Source of the DNA: Pseudomonadota bacterium
Lineage (GTDB): Bacteria > Myxococcota_A > Polyangia > Polyangiales > JAFGIB01
NCBI GenBank assembly: GCA_017881185.1
Contig: JADGRE010000011.1
Span: forward strand, 1 to 54,864
DNA: 54,864 bases
Direction: 5' to 3'
This document shows, in pieces, positions 41,554-50,712 of the stretch. Under the pieces are notes generated by a model. It did not search any database. It saw only the letters and a program-made list of their open reading frames with translations, and was not told the DNA's origin. The position numbers and the translations under genes are program-made. How positions within the stretch are numbered: the first letter of the stretch is position 1; the number at the start of each line of letters is the position of its first letter.

Positions 41554-43038
41554 ATGATCCCCCCCAAACCCTGGTCTTGGCAACGCGCCGCACCCTGGTT
41601 CGGGGCCGTAACGGTCCTGCTGGTGGGCTATTGTGCGTGGCCCTACACGGTCGATGACGCGTTCATCGTCGCGCGGTACGCGCGTAACCTCGCGTCAGGT
41701 ATCGGGTATTCGCTCGATGGCCAGGTCCGCAGCGACGCTGTGACCGGGCCGTTGTGGCTGCTGCCGGGCGTCTTGGCGAGCTGGTTCGGGGGCGATCCAG
41801 TCGGCGCTGCGAAGCTCGTGGGCCTGTTGGCGATGGCTGCTGCAAGCTGGCTCGTGCTGCGGCGCTTGTCCCAGCGTGCGCTCGGATCGCGCTATGTCGC
41901 GATGGCCATGGTGCTGCTGGCGTGCCAGCCGACACTCGGCTGCTGGGGGGTCGCGGGGCTCGAGACTGGGGCCGCGACACTGGCGCTGTGTGTTGCGGTC
42001 TTGGCGGCTAGCCGCCGACCACAGCCGCAGCTCGCTGCGCTCGGCGTGTGTTTGGCGCTGCTGGCGTGGCTGCGCCCGGAGCTCGCGCTCAGTGGCGCCG
42101 TGCTCTTGGCGTGGTCGTACGCGCGCTGCGGCGTGCGTGCGCATCTTGCAACGCTGCTCGCGGGCGCGGGTGTCGCCAGCGTGTGTGTCGCGCGACGCGT
42201 ACTGTTCGGCGCCTACTTTCCACTGTCGTACTACGCGAAGCTCGGTACGCTCTCGCAGGGGCTGCATCACGTCGCGACCGCGGCGTTCGTGCTTGCGGGG
42301 TTGTTCGGCCTGCTCCTGCCGGTCGCGGCGTGTACACGCGGTCGTAGCGACGATCGCCTCATGGCGGCGGTGGCAGGCGCGCAGGTCTTGGCCTGTGTGC
42401 TGGTCGGCGGCGACTGGATGCCCGGCTTTCGCCTGCTCGCGCCGCTCGTCCCGCTCTACGTCAGCTTGTGCGCCGTTGGGGCAGTGCGACTGTGCGCGAC
42501 ACGCTTGGGCAGGGTCAGTGCGCTGCTGTGTGGTCTGTTTGCGTGCGCGGTGCCGCTCACCGATCTGATCACGCGTGTGCCGGAATGGCGAGCGGCAGGT
42601 CACAGCCGCGAGCAGGTCGGTGCCGTGCTTGCCGGCACGCTGCGTGCGCATGCACGGCGCGTGGCACTGGTCGACGTCGGGTACCTCGGCTACCGCAGTG
42701 GCCTGCAGGTGGTCGACCTCGCCGGAATCACCGACCCGGAGATCGCGCGTTTGCCGGGCGGTCACCTCGACAAGCGCATCGACGACGCCTTGCTCGAGCG
42801 ACGCGCACCGGACGCCGTGTTGCTGCACAGTGCCGCGCCGCCGCGCCTCGACGCGGCTCGCCGGCTCGCGCAGCTCAGCGGTTACCCGGTCGAGCAGCGG
42901 GTCGCACGCAGCCGTTGGCTGCACGAGCACTTCCGCGTAGTGAAGGTGCTGCACTACGCAGCTCACTACGAATACGTGCTCTTGTTGCGTGACGAGGCCG
43001 CGTTCAGTGCGCCGGCCCGAGCTGGAAGCGGTAGGTGA
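41554..43038 (+). CDS. GT-C-type polytopic membrane glycosyltransferase
   Basis: 494 residues with about ten predicted membrane helices. YTVDDAFIVARYARNLASGI followed by VTGPLWLLP resembles the first loop of GT-C enzymes that use polyprenyl-linked sugars, with an Asp-Asp pair as catalytic acid. A later soluble part (VALVDVGYLGYRSGLQVVDL) is typical of ArnT/PMT-like or arabinosyltransferase-like proteins. The acceptor is unknown. The last 35 bases overlap the end of the next gene on the other strand. Confidence 0.75.
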   Translation: MIPPKPWSWQRAAPWFGAVTVLLVGYCAWPYTVDDAFIVARYARNLASGIGYSLDGQVRSDAVTGPLWLLPGVLASWFGGDPVGAAKLVGLLAMAAASWLVLRRLSQRALGSRYVAMAMVLLACQPTLGCWGVAGLETGAATLALCVAVLAASRRPQPQLAALGVCLALLAWLRPELALSGAVLLAWSYARCGVRAHLATLLAGAGVASVCVARRVLFGAYFPLSYYAKLGTLSQGLHHVATAAFVLAGLFGLLLPVAACTRGRSDDRLMAAVAGAQVLACVLVGGDWMPGFRLLAPLVPLYVSLCAVGAVRLCATRLGRVSALLCGLFACAVPLTDLITRVPEWRAAGHSREQVGAVLAGTLRAHARRVALVDVGYLGYRSGLQVVDLAGITDPEIARLPGGHLDKRIDDALLERRAPDAVLLHSAAPPRLDAARRLAQLSGYPVEQRVARSRWLHEHFRVVKVLHYAAHYEYVLLLRDEAAFSAPARAGSGR

Positions 43039-43969
43039 AGGCCAAGAGCGGAATGCCCAAGATGCGGAAAAACGGCGCAGTGGTGTGGTCGCCCGTGGAT
43101 TCCATGCTGCGCATGAAGCAGGTGTCGAGCGCCCAGTGCGCATTGCCCGTCAGGCGCAAGCCGTACGACAGGATGAACAGCGATTGGTCGATGAACTGAA
43201 TGCGCTTGTTGGCGTTGAAGAGCGTGGAGTACTCGGCGAGCAGGTGAATCTCGTCGGTCACGCGCGCCACGATGCCCATGGCGACTGCAACTGGCAGCAG
43301 CACGTCGGGGAGATCGCTGAGGCCCACGAACGAGCTGAGCGTTGCGCTCGATCGGCAAGCCGGTTCGAAGCACAGCTGCAGCGCACCGCCGGCGCGGGCC
43401 GCGAGCAGCTCTTGCTTGCCACCATGCAGGTAGGTCATGGCGGCCAACGCCGCGACGCGCAACAGCGGGCTGCGATGCACGCTGGCCTTCAGCGCGAGAT
43501 CGAACGCGTCGGTGTGGCCAAAGTCCGTGAAGCCAGTGAGCGTGACGTTGAGCTTGTCGGTCGGCGCGTAGCCCGCCTGAAGCAGCACGATGTCGTAGTC
43601 GGTGAAGTAGAGCGTGCCTTGCGGCTGCGTGTCGCCGGTCGGCATCAGCACCACGCGATCGGCGGCCGCGTTGCCTTGACGTGAGCTCACCGGCGGCGGC
43701 GGGGCGGGCGGCGCAGGCGGGGCAGGTGCTGCAGGCAGCTCGCTCGCCACGCTGGTCGTTGCGGGTGCGGGTGCGAGCGTTGCATCTGTCGCGGGCGCGG
43801 CTGCGGCGGCTGCGTCTGGTGCAGCTTGCGCGGCGGGCTCTGGCGCGGCTTCGGTTGCGTCTTGGGCTTGCACGAAGGTCGCGCAGGCGAGCCACAACAC
43901 GCACAGCGCCGCGTGGCACAGCGCGTGCGCATGACGCTGGCGCAGCTGCGGCTCACGGGCGTTCGACAT
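43004..43969 (-). CDS. Secreted protein, probably outer-membrane barrel-like
   Basis: 321 residues. Signal peptide ends FVQAQ; then a Pro/Ala-rich linker of about 60 residues (APPAPPAPPPP). The remaining 220 residues alternate hydrophobic and polar positions (LYFTDYDIVLLQAGYAP, LNVTLTGFTDFG, SYGLRLTGNAHWALD, LLAFTYRFQLG) and end in aromatic-hydrophobic strands, typical of an outer-membrane beta-barrel. Two Cys in the middle (LQLCFEPACRS). Family not recognised. Shares a 35-base tail overlap with the glycosyltransferase. Confidence 0.7.
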   Translation of the reverse strand: MSNAREPQLRQRHAHALCHAALCVLWLACATFVQAQDATEAAPEPAAQAAPDAAAAAAPATDATLAPAPATTSVASELPAAPAPPAPPAPPPPVSSRQGNAAADRVVLMPTGDTQPQGTLYFTDYDIVLLQAGYAPTDKLNVTLTGFTDFGHTDAFDLALKASVHRSPLLRVAALAAMTYLHGGKQELLAARAGGALQLCFEPACRSSATLSSFVGLSDLPDVLLPVAVAMGIVARVTDEIHLLAEYSTLFNANKRIQFIDQSLFILSYGLRLTGNAHWALDTCFMRSMESTGDHTTAPFFRILGIPLLAFTYRFQLGPAH

Positions 43970-44132
43970 GGCCAGGGGACGATCCAACCCTGCGTCCTTC
44001 CATCAGCCACGGGCGGTGGTGGGTGCCCGGCATGATACAAAGCCTCGCCGGCGATGTCGTGGGGAATGCGGGTGGACTCACGGCAGGTCGTCGACGTTGT
44101 GTACGCGACCGGTTCGGTGGCACGCTTGGGGC

Positions 44133-44702
44133 ATGGCATCGGATCTCGCGCCCGGGTTCTTGGTGGCAGCGCCGATCCTGCTCGACCCGAACTTCAGGCG
44201 CACGCTGGTGTTGTTGGTCGACCACCGTCCCGAGGGTGCGCTCGGCTTCGTCATCAATCGACCTGCCGACGTGACGCTGCAGAGCATGGTCGATGCGTTG
44301 GGGCTCACTCCTGGCGACGCCGGTGTGCCGCGTTCGCCTGTGTTGGTCGGCGGCCCCGTGGCGCCTGACACCGGTTGGCTCGTGTTCGAGCAAGAGGCGC
44401 CCTGGGCCAACGAGGATCAAGTGGTGCGCGTGTCCGATCACATCGCGGTGAGCGCGTCGCGCGAGCTGCTCGAGTCGATGGTCAGCGGACCGGCTCCCGG
44501 CAAGCTCATGCTGGTGCTGGGCTACGCGGGCTGGGGCCCGGGTCAGCTCGATGCGGAGATCGCGCAGGGCGCGTGGATCCCCGTCGACATCGACGAGAAG
44601 ATTGTATTCGACGCCCCCTACGACGAACGCTGGGCGCTCGCGCTGCGCACCCTGGGCATCGACCCCGCGCGGCTGACGTTGACCGCGCCTTGCGAGAGTT
44701 GA
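44133..44702 (+). CDS. YqgE/AlgH-family protein (DUF179)
   Basis: 189 residues, MASDLAPGFLVAAPILLDPN FRRTLVLLVDH with the family motifs GALGFVINRP, VLVGGPVAPDTGWLVF, GYAGWGPGQLDAEI and WIPVD. Small cytoplasmic protein of unknown biochemical role, named AlgH in Pseudomonas. GGGG precedes the ATG. It converges with the CBM9-like gene; GCCGC-CATCA-GCGGC in the 22-base gap could be a weak terminator. Confidence 0.92.
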   Translation: MASDLAPGFLVAAPILLDPNFRRTLVLLVDHRPEGALGFVINRPADVTLQSMVDALGLTPGDAGVPRSPVLVGGPVAPDTGWLVFEQEAPWANEDQVVRVSDHIAVSASRELLESMVSGPAPGKLMLVLGYAGWGPGQLDAEIAQGAWIPVDIDEKIVFDAPYDERWALALRTLGIDPARLTLTAPCES

Positions 44703-44724
44703 GCGCCGCCATCAGCGGCAGGAT

Positions 44725-46026
44725 TCAGTGCGTGGTCGGGGCGACGGCAGGCTTGGGTGCAGTCCCGGTGCTGACCGCTGGCACTGCGCCGGTCGCGGCT
44801 GCGGGGAACGCCACTCGACCGAAGCGTGCGAGCGTGTGGAAGTCGCCGACCAGCGGCGCCGACCAGCCCACGGCGCGCTGTCCCTGGCGGCGCACGTCCA
44901 TCACGAAGAAGTTCATGCGCCAGCTCGTACCAGCCACCGGTGGCGGCACAGGCGTGTCGCCGACGGCGAAGGCCGTCCACGGGATGGCCATCTCCACGCG
45001 ATAGCCCTTGTCGCTTTGTTCGTCGTTCAAGGTGCCGTCGAGCGTGACCTTGGCTTGCACGTGGCTGTCCCAGTCGACGTGGCCGAAGGGCTGTGGATTG
45101 CGCGTCGAGTCGTAGCGCGTGTCGAAGCTCTGGCCGCGCGGCGACACCTGCAGCTCGAAGTAGTTCTTCCCGTCACCGTCGGGATCGATCATCACCTCGA
45201 CGGCGTCTTGTTCCCACAGGTGGTCGTCCTTCTTCTGGAAGGTGCTCTTGATGTAGTCGTCCTCGACCTCGAACGCGAGGTAGAGGTTCTGCGCGTCGTA
45301 GAGCACACGCGCTTGCGCGGTGAAGCCGCCGAGGTCGCCGGTCATGGGGTTGACCATGCGGCCGGTGGACGCAGCGGATTGCCACTCGGCGTCGTCGAGC
45401 TTGCCATCGAGCTTGAGCTTGCCCGCGACCGGTCGCGCAAGCAGCACCGGCACGGGCTTCGCGGGCGGCGGCAGCGCGCTGTTCAGCACCGGCAAGCGCA
45501 GCGCTTCGGCGCGGTTGTCGCCGTCGCTCGGGCCCTGCACGTGCAAGCGGTGCGGTCCGCTGTAGAAACCGAGATAGAAGGTGACTTTGTCGGAGCCCCA
45601 GTTCTTGGGCAGCGTGACTTCCTGCGTATCTTTCAGCAAGTCGCCGGTCTTCCAATCAGACACGGGGTACACGCGGCGCAGCGGACGGGCCGCGTCGAGA
45701 TTCAACCGGTTGCGGTTGGCGCCGTCGGCCACGTGCGTGAACAGCTGCCAATCTTCGCCCATCGTGCGATCGACCTGCCAATACCACGTTACTTTGAACG
45801 GCTGATCGGGCGTGACGGCAGTGTGATCGACGTCGTAGCCGAGCAAGCGCACCTGCTTCTCGAACTGAATGTCGAGCGGGTGCTGCGGGGTGGGGCGCTT
45901 GCTCAGCTTGATCTCGGCGAGCATGACCTTGTCGGTCGGCTCGTGCGCGCTCTTCTCCACGCAGGCGCCGAGCACTGCGACCATCAAGACACCGCACCGA
46001 GCGAAGCAAGCACCAAGACTTGTCAT
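44725..46026 (-). CDS. Lipoprotein with CBM9-like domain
   Basis: 433 residues. MTSLGACFARCGVLMVAVLG ends in a lipobox cysteine (VLGAC). Residues about 25-190 form a beta-rich domain with DWQLFTHVADGANRNRLN, then a carbohydrate-binding module 9-like domain from about 210 (LDGKLDDAEWQSAA, NLYLAFEVEDDYI, WEQDAVEVMIDPDGDGKNYF, YRVEMAIPW). This module occurs in sugar-binding exoenzymes and in heme/redox proteins; no catalytic site seen. GGAGGG before the ATG fixes the start. Transcribed on its own. Confidence 0.85.
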   Translation of the reverse strand: MTSLGACFARCGVLMVAVLGACVEKSAHEPTDKVMLAEIKLSKRPTPQHPLDIQFEKQVRLLGYDVDHTAVTPDQPFKVTWYWQVDRTMGEDWQLFTHVADGANRNRLNLDAARPLRRVYPVSDWKTGDLLKDTQEVTLPKNWGSDKVTFYLGFYSGPHRLHVQGPSDGDNRAEALRLPVLNSALPPPAKPVPVLLARPVAGKLKLDGKLDDAEWQSAASTGRMVNPMTGDLGGFTAQARVLYDAQNLYLAFEVEDDYIKSTFQKKDDHLWEQDAVEVMIDPDGDGKNYFELQVSPRGQSFDTRYDSTRNPQPFGHVDWDSHVQAKVTLDGTLNDEQSDKGYRVEMAIPWTAFAVGDTPVPPPVAGTSWRMNFFVMDVRRQGQRAVGWSAPLVGDFHTLARFGRVAFPAAATGAVPAVSTGTAPKPAVAPTTH

Positions 46027-46071
46027 GGACCCTCCCGTGTTCATCAGACAAGCAAACCTATCAACGCGCTG

Positions 46072-46098
46072 GTCAACGTGGTCAACGTGGTCAACGTC
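46072..46098. repeat. 9-bp tandem repeat at the end of ffh
   Basis: GTCAACGTG, GTCAACGTG and GTCAACGTC in direct succession. The stop codon of ffh falls in the third copy. It sits in the 64-base gap before the CBM9-like lipoprotein gene, on whose upstream side it lies. Confidence 0.75.
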
Positions 46099-47677
46099 GC
46101 GAGCGCTTCCGCGCCTTCTTCTGCTGCTTGCGCAGTTGCTTGCGCTTGCTCGCATCCATCGGCTTCTTGCGCGGCCCCGCGCTGGCACCGCCTGGACCAA
46201 CGCCCATGCCCCCATCGGCCACGGCTGCCTCGAGCAACTCGTTGGCGAGGTTCGCCATCATCGGGTTGTCCATGCCGCCGGTCTGCACGGCTTCGCGCAG
46301 ACGCTTGGCCATGGCCAGCTGCTTCATGCCCGGCATGCGCTGCAGCATGCCGGCTTGCTGACCGATCGAGCCCATCATCTTCTGCATGAACGCGAAGCGT
46401 TGCAGCAGCTCGGCCACGTCGCGGTCCGAGCAGCCCGAGCCGCGTGACACGCGCTTGATGCGGCCCGGTTGCTCGGCGAAGAGCTGCGGCTTGCGGCGCT
46501 CGTCCTTGGTCATGGAGCTGACCATGGCCTTGATGCGCACGAGCTCTTTCTCGTCGACCTGGAAGCCCTCGGGCACGCTGTCCGCGAAGAACGGCAGCTT
46601 CTCGAGCATGTCCTGCAGCGGACCCATCTGCTGCAGCATCGAGATCTGTTCGAGGAAGTCGTCGAGCGTGAAGCGGCCCTGGAGCAGACGCTTGGCGTCT
46701 TTCTCGGCTTTCTCTTCGTCGACGACCTGCTCGAAGTCTTGCATCAGGCCGACGATGTCGCCGAAGCCCAAGATGCGACTGGCCATGCCGTCGGGCCGGA
46801 ACACCTCGAGCTTGTCGAGGCTCTCACCCACGCCGACGAAGCGCACGGGCGCGCCAGTCACGTCGCGCACCGACAACGCTGCACCGCCGCGCGCGTCGCC
46901 GTCGAGCTTGGTGAGCACGACGCCGGTCAAGCCGACGCGCTCGTGGAACGAGGCCGCGGTCTTCACCGCGTCTTGACCGATCATCGCGTCGACCACGAGC
47001 AGCACGTTCTGCGGCCGGACCTTGGCTTTGATGTCGGCGATCTCTTGCATCAACGCTTCGTCGATGGCGAGACGGCCGGCAGTGTCGTAGATGATCGTGT
47101 CGCACTTGAGCGTGCGCGCGTAGTTGGGTGCCTTCTGGCAAATCTCGACCGGGCGCCCGCCGGGCACGGTGAACACGGGAATGCTCAAGCGCTCGCCGAG
47201 CACCTTGAGTTGTTCGACGGCGCCAGGGCGCTGCACGTCGGCAGCCACCAGCAGCGGGCGCTTGCCGTTCTTCTCGAGGTAGCGCGCGAGCTTGGCCGCG
47301 GTGGTGGTCTTACCGGCGCCCTGCAGACCGACCATCATGATGCCGGTGAGCGCGGGAGCGGGTGCGAGCTCGAGGGGCTCGCCATCGGCCTTCATCAAGG
47401 CGACCAGCTCGTCCTGGCAAATCTTGATGAAGAGCTCGCCCGGGCCGATGGTGACCTTCTTGCCCTTGACCTCGGCGGTGCGCTGCACCACCTCGCCGAT
47501 GGCCTTCTCCTTCACGCGCGCCAAGAAGCGCTTGGTGACGTTGAATTCGACGTCGGCCTCGAGCAGCGACAGACGCACGTCGCGCAGCGCTTGCTCGATG
47601 TTCTCCTCGGTCAGCTCCGTCATGCCCGCAAGGCGGGTCTTGGCGGCGCGGAACCCTTTACTGAGGGCTTCGAACAT
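46091..47677 (-). CDS. ffh: Signal recognition particle protein Ffh
   Basis: 528 residues. N domain to about residue 90, G domain with GLQGAGKTT (P-loop), DVQRPGAVEQL, DTAGRL, TKLDGDARGGAALSV; then a Met-rich M domain (FMQKMMGSIGQQAGMLQRMP) that binds signal peptides and 4.5S RNA. A Gly-rich linker leads to a strongly basic tail (KQLRKQQKKARKRSRR), longer than in E. coli Ffh (about 453 residues). Start at 47677 gives MFEALSKGFRAAK, the family start. Confidence 0.97.
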   Translation of the reverse strand: MFEALSKGFRAAKTRLAGMTELTEENIEQALRDVRLSLLEADVEFNVTKRFLARVKEKAIGEVVQRTAEVKGKKVTIGPGELFIKICQDELVALMKADGEPLELAPAPALTGIMMVGLQGAGKTTTAAKLARYLEKNGKRPLLVAADVQRPGAVEQLKVLGERLSIPVFTVPGGRPVEICQKAPNYARTLKCDTIIYDTAGRLAIDEALMQEIADIKAKVRPQNVLLVVDAMIGQDAVKTAASFHERVGLTGVVLTKLDGDARGGAALSVRDVTGAPVRFVGVGESLDKLEVFRPDGMASRILGFGDIVGLMQDFEQVVDEEKAEKDAKRLLQGRFTLDDFLEQISMLQQMGPLQDMLEKLPFFADSVPEGFQVDEKELVRIKAMVSSMTKDERRKPQLFAEQPGRIKRVSRGSGCSDRDVAELLQRFAFMQKMMGSIGQQAGMLQRMPGMKQLAMAKRLREAVQTGGMDNPMMANLANELLEAAVADGGMGVGPGGASAGPRKKPMDASKRKQLRKQQKKARKRSRR

Positions 47678-47892
47678 GGGGCGCGGATTAGCACGCCCGC
47701 TCCGGGCGGGGCAAGGCGCGGGTTCTGGGCGGGGCGGCAGATTCTTGGCGAAAGGGGTGTTGGGTGCGCAGGCATTGTCGCCAGCGTTCGTCCCGGCCCA
47801 CGAGCGACCCGCCCCGAGCCACCGTTCGCCGGGATCTCTGCCTTCCGCCCTTGACCGCATGTCTCTAGCTTGGAATCGTCGCGGCCAACCTG

Positions 47893-50682
47893 ATGACGCA
47901 GACCGACAACGCCAAAGCGCACCTACCGGCACCCGGCGATGCGCGCACGCTGTATGTCATCGACATCAGCGGTTACGTGTTTCGCGCGTACCACGCGCTG
48001 CCGCCGCTGCAGAGCCCCAAGGGCGAGCCTACGCATGCGGTGCTCGGTGTCACCACCATGCTGCTCAAGCTCGTGCAGGAGCAGAAGCCGGCGATGCTGG
48101 CGGTGGCGATGGACTCGCGCACCAAGTCGTTCCGCCACAAGCTCTACGACCAGTACAAGGCCAATCGTCCGCCTCCGCCGCCGGACTTGAGCCAGCAGAT
48201 GGCGCGGGTGCGCGAGGTCGTCGAGGCCTACGCCATCCCGGTGTTGCAGCAGGACGGTGTCGAGGCCGACGACATGATCGCTTCGCTGGTGCGTGCAGCG
48301 CGCGAGCGCGGCTTGCACGTGGTGATCGTCAGCGCCGACAAAGACTTGTTGCAGCTCGTGGGCGACGACGTGTTGATGTACGACACGGGTCGCAACCTGG
48401 TGTTCGGTGTGCAGGAGACGCGCGAGAAGCTGGGTGTGCCGCCCGAGCTCGTGCGCGACTACCTCGCGCTCGTGGGCGACAGCTCCGACAACGTGCCTGG
48501 TGTGCCGTCGGTGGGCCCCAAGACGGCGGTGCAGCTGTTGGCCGACCACGGCACGCTGCAGCAGCTCTACGCGGAGCTCGACCAGGTGAAGAAGCCCGCG
48601 CTGCGCGAGAAGCTGCAGACGCATCGCGAGCAGGCGATGTTGTCGCGCGAGCTGGTGACGCTGCACGACGACCTGGGCGTGGAGATCGACGTGCAGGCGT
48701 TGGCGTGGGCAGGGGCGGACGTCGCGCGGCTGCGCTCGTTGTTCATGGAGCTGGGCTTCACGCGGCTGGTGCGCGAGCTGCCAGCGCAGACAACGGCTGC
48801 GTCGGTGTTAGGCGTGCCGGCCAAGGCAGCGGGACACACCGAGCATTCCGTGGCCGCGCCGGCGCCAGGCCAGTCGCAGCCAACGGCGGCGGCCTGCCGC
48901 GTGATCGACGACGCAGCGGGCTTGCGCGACGTGATCGCGCGTCTGGAGAAGTCCGCGCACTGCTCGCTCGTGTGCGTGCTCGATGACGAGCGCGCGGTGC
49001 GAGCAGGCCTCGTGGGGCTCTTGCTCTCGGTCGGCGAGGGTGACGCAGCGTACCTGCCGCTCGCCCACACCTATCTCGGGCACCCCGACCAGCTTGCGCT
49101 GCAAGAGGTCGTGGACCAGCTGCGACCGCTCTTGCAAAGCTCGCAGCTCGCAAAATGCTGTGTGGACGCCAAGCGTGATGCCATCGCGCTGGCGGCGCAC
49201 GGCATCGCCCTTGCGGGCATCGACATGGACCTCACGCTCGCGAGCTATCTCGTGGACGCCGAGCGTCACGGTCACAGCTTGCGCGAGCTGTCCGCCGAGC
49301 TGGCCGAGTGCGACCTGACAGCGGCACAAGTGCTGCTCGGTGCGGGCGAGGGCAGTGCACCCGAGCTCACCATCCCCGAGGCCGCGCGTCTCGGCGGCGA
49401 CATCCTGCACGTGATGCAGGTCGCCAACGTCGAGCTCGCACGACGACTCGCCGAGCTGGGTTGCGCGGCGCTGCTGCGCGATCTCGAGATCCCGCTGGCA
49501 CTCGTGCTCTGCGACGTGGAGCGCACCGGCGTGCGCGTGGACGTGCCGCACCTCTCACGCTTGTCCACGCAGGTGGCCGGCCAGCTGGTGGAGCTGGAAG
49601 CCAAGTGCCGCAGCCTCGCGGGCCGCGACTTCAACGTGGGCTCGCCGCGCCAGCTCGAGGCCATCTTGTTCGACGAGCTCGGTCTGCCGGTCATCAAGCG
49701 CACCAAGACCGCGCGCTCCACCGACCACGACGTGCTCGAAGAGCTGGCCGCCAAGCACGAGCTGCCCGCGGCCATTCTCGAGCACCGCATGCTCGCGAAG
49801 CTCAAGAGCACTTACCTCGATGCGCTGCCGCGCGAGATCGATCCGCGCACCGGACGCATTCACAGCGATTTCCGCCAAGCGGTAGCAGCCACCGGGCGGC
49901 TGTCGTCGACCAACCCGAACCTACAGAACATCCCGATTCGCAGTGAGATCGGTCGCATGATCCGCCACGCGTTCGTGGCGCGCGATGGCTGGGAGATCTT
50001 CTCGGCGGACTACTCGCAGATCGAGCTACGCGTGCTCGCGCACCTCAGTCACGACCCGCAGCTGGTGGAAGCCTTTGCGACGGGGCAAGACGTGCACCTG
50101 CGCACCGCGCGCGCGATCTTCGGCGTGGCCGAGCAAGACGTGACGCGCGAGATGCGCGCGCAGGCGAAGACGGTGAACTTCGCGGTCATCTACGGACAGA
50201 CCCAGTTCGCGCTGGCACGCAACCTACGCATCGAGCGCTCGCAAGCTGCGCACTACATCAAGGCGTTCTTCGAGCAGTACGCCGGCGTGAAGCGCTACAT
50301 GGACGAGGTGGTCGAGCAGGCGCGCCAGAGCGGTGCCACGCGCACGCTGCTCGGACGCGTGCGCAATCTGCCCGAGCTGCGCGCCGACAACCGGCAGAAG
50401 CGCGAAGCGGCCGAGCGGGTCGCGCGCAACACGCCGATCCAGGGCACGGCGGCCGACATCATCAAGCTCGCGATGGTGGCGATTCATCACGGCATGCAGG
50501 AGCAGAAGTTGCAGAGCAAGATGCTGCTCACGGTGCACGATGAGCTGGTGTTCGAGGCACCGCCCGCAGAGCGTCAGCCGCTCGAGAAGCTGGTCGTGGA
50601 GCGCATGCAACACGCCATCGCGCTCGACGTGCCGCTGGTGGTCGACAAGGGCTGGGGCAAGAGCTGGGGCGACGCGCACTGA
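47893..50682 (+). CDS. polA: DNA polymerase I
   Basis: 929 residues, normal length. 5'-nuclease domain about 1-295 (DDMIASL, SADKDLLQLV, GDSSDNVPGVPSVGPKTA). A 3'-5' exonuclease-like domain about 340-525 that appears inactive: the Exo III Y-x3-D reads HVMQV, and no clear FDTET-type Exo I aligns. Polymerase domain 540-929: motif A DYSQIELRVLAHLS (Asp706), motif B MRAQAKTVNFAVIYG, motif C HDELVFEAP (Asp883). Works in gap filling, repair and Okazaki processing. TTGACC-N17-AATCGT 37-42 bases upstream is a weak promoter candidate. Confidence 0.97.
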   Translation: MTQTDNAKAHLPAPGDARTLYVIDISGYVFRAYHALPPLQSPKGEPTHAVLGVTTMLLKLVQEQKPAMLAVAMDSRTKSFRHKLYDQYKANRPPPPPDLSQQMARVREVVEAYAIPVLQQDGVEADDMIASLVRAARERGLHVVIVSADKDLLQLVGDDVLMYDTGRNLVFGVQETREKLGVPPELVRDYLALVGDSSDNVPGVPSVGPKTAVQLLADHGTLQQLYAELDQVKKPALREKLQTHREQAMLSRELVTLHDDLGVEIDVQALAWAGADVARLRSLFMELGFTRLVRELPAQTTAASVLGVPAKAAGHTEHSVAAPAPGQSQPTAAACRVIDDAAGLRDVIARLEKSAHCSLVCVLDDERAVRAGLVGLLLSVGEGDAAYLPLAHTYLGHPDQLALQEVVDQLRPLLQSSQLAKCCVDAKRDAIALAAHGIALAGIDMDLTLASYLVDAERHGHSLRELSAELAECDLTAAQVLLGAGEGSAPELTIPEAARLGGDILHVMQVANVELARRLAELGCAALLRDLEIPLALVLCDVERTGVRVDVPHLSRLSTQVAGQLVELEAKCRSLAGRDFNVGSPRQLEAILFDELGLPVIKRTKTARSTDHDVLEELAAKHELPAAILEHRMLAKLKSTYLDALPREIDPRTGRIHSDFRQAVAATGRLSSTNPNLQNIPIRSEIGRMIRHAFVARDGWEIFSADYSQIELRVLAHLSHDPQLVEAFATGQDVHLRTARAIFGVAEQDVTREMRAQAKTVNFAVIYGQTQFALARNLRIERSQAAHYIKAFFEQYAGVKRYMDEVVEQARQSGATRTLLGRVRNLPELRADNRQKREAAERVARNTPIQGTAADIIKLAMVAIHHGMQEQKLQSKMLLTVHDELVFEAPPAERQPLEKLVVERMQHAIALDVPLVVDKGWGKSWGDAH

Positions 50683-50712
50683 CGGCTGCGCAAGCGCAGG
50701 TTGCCAGCTCGC

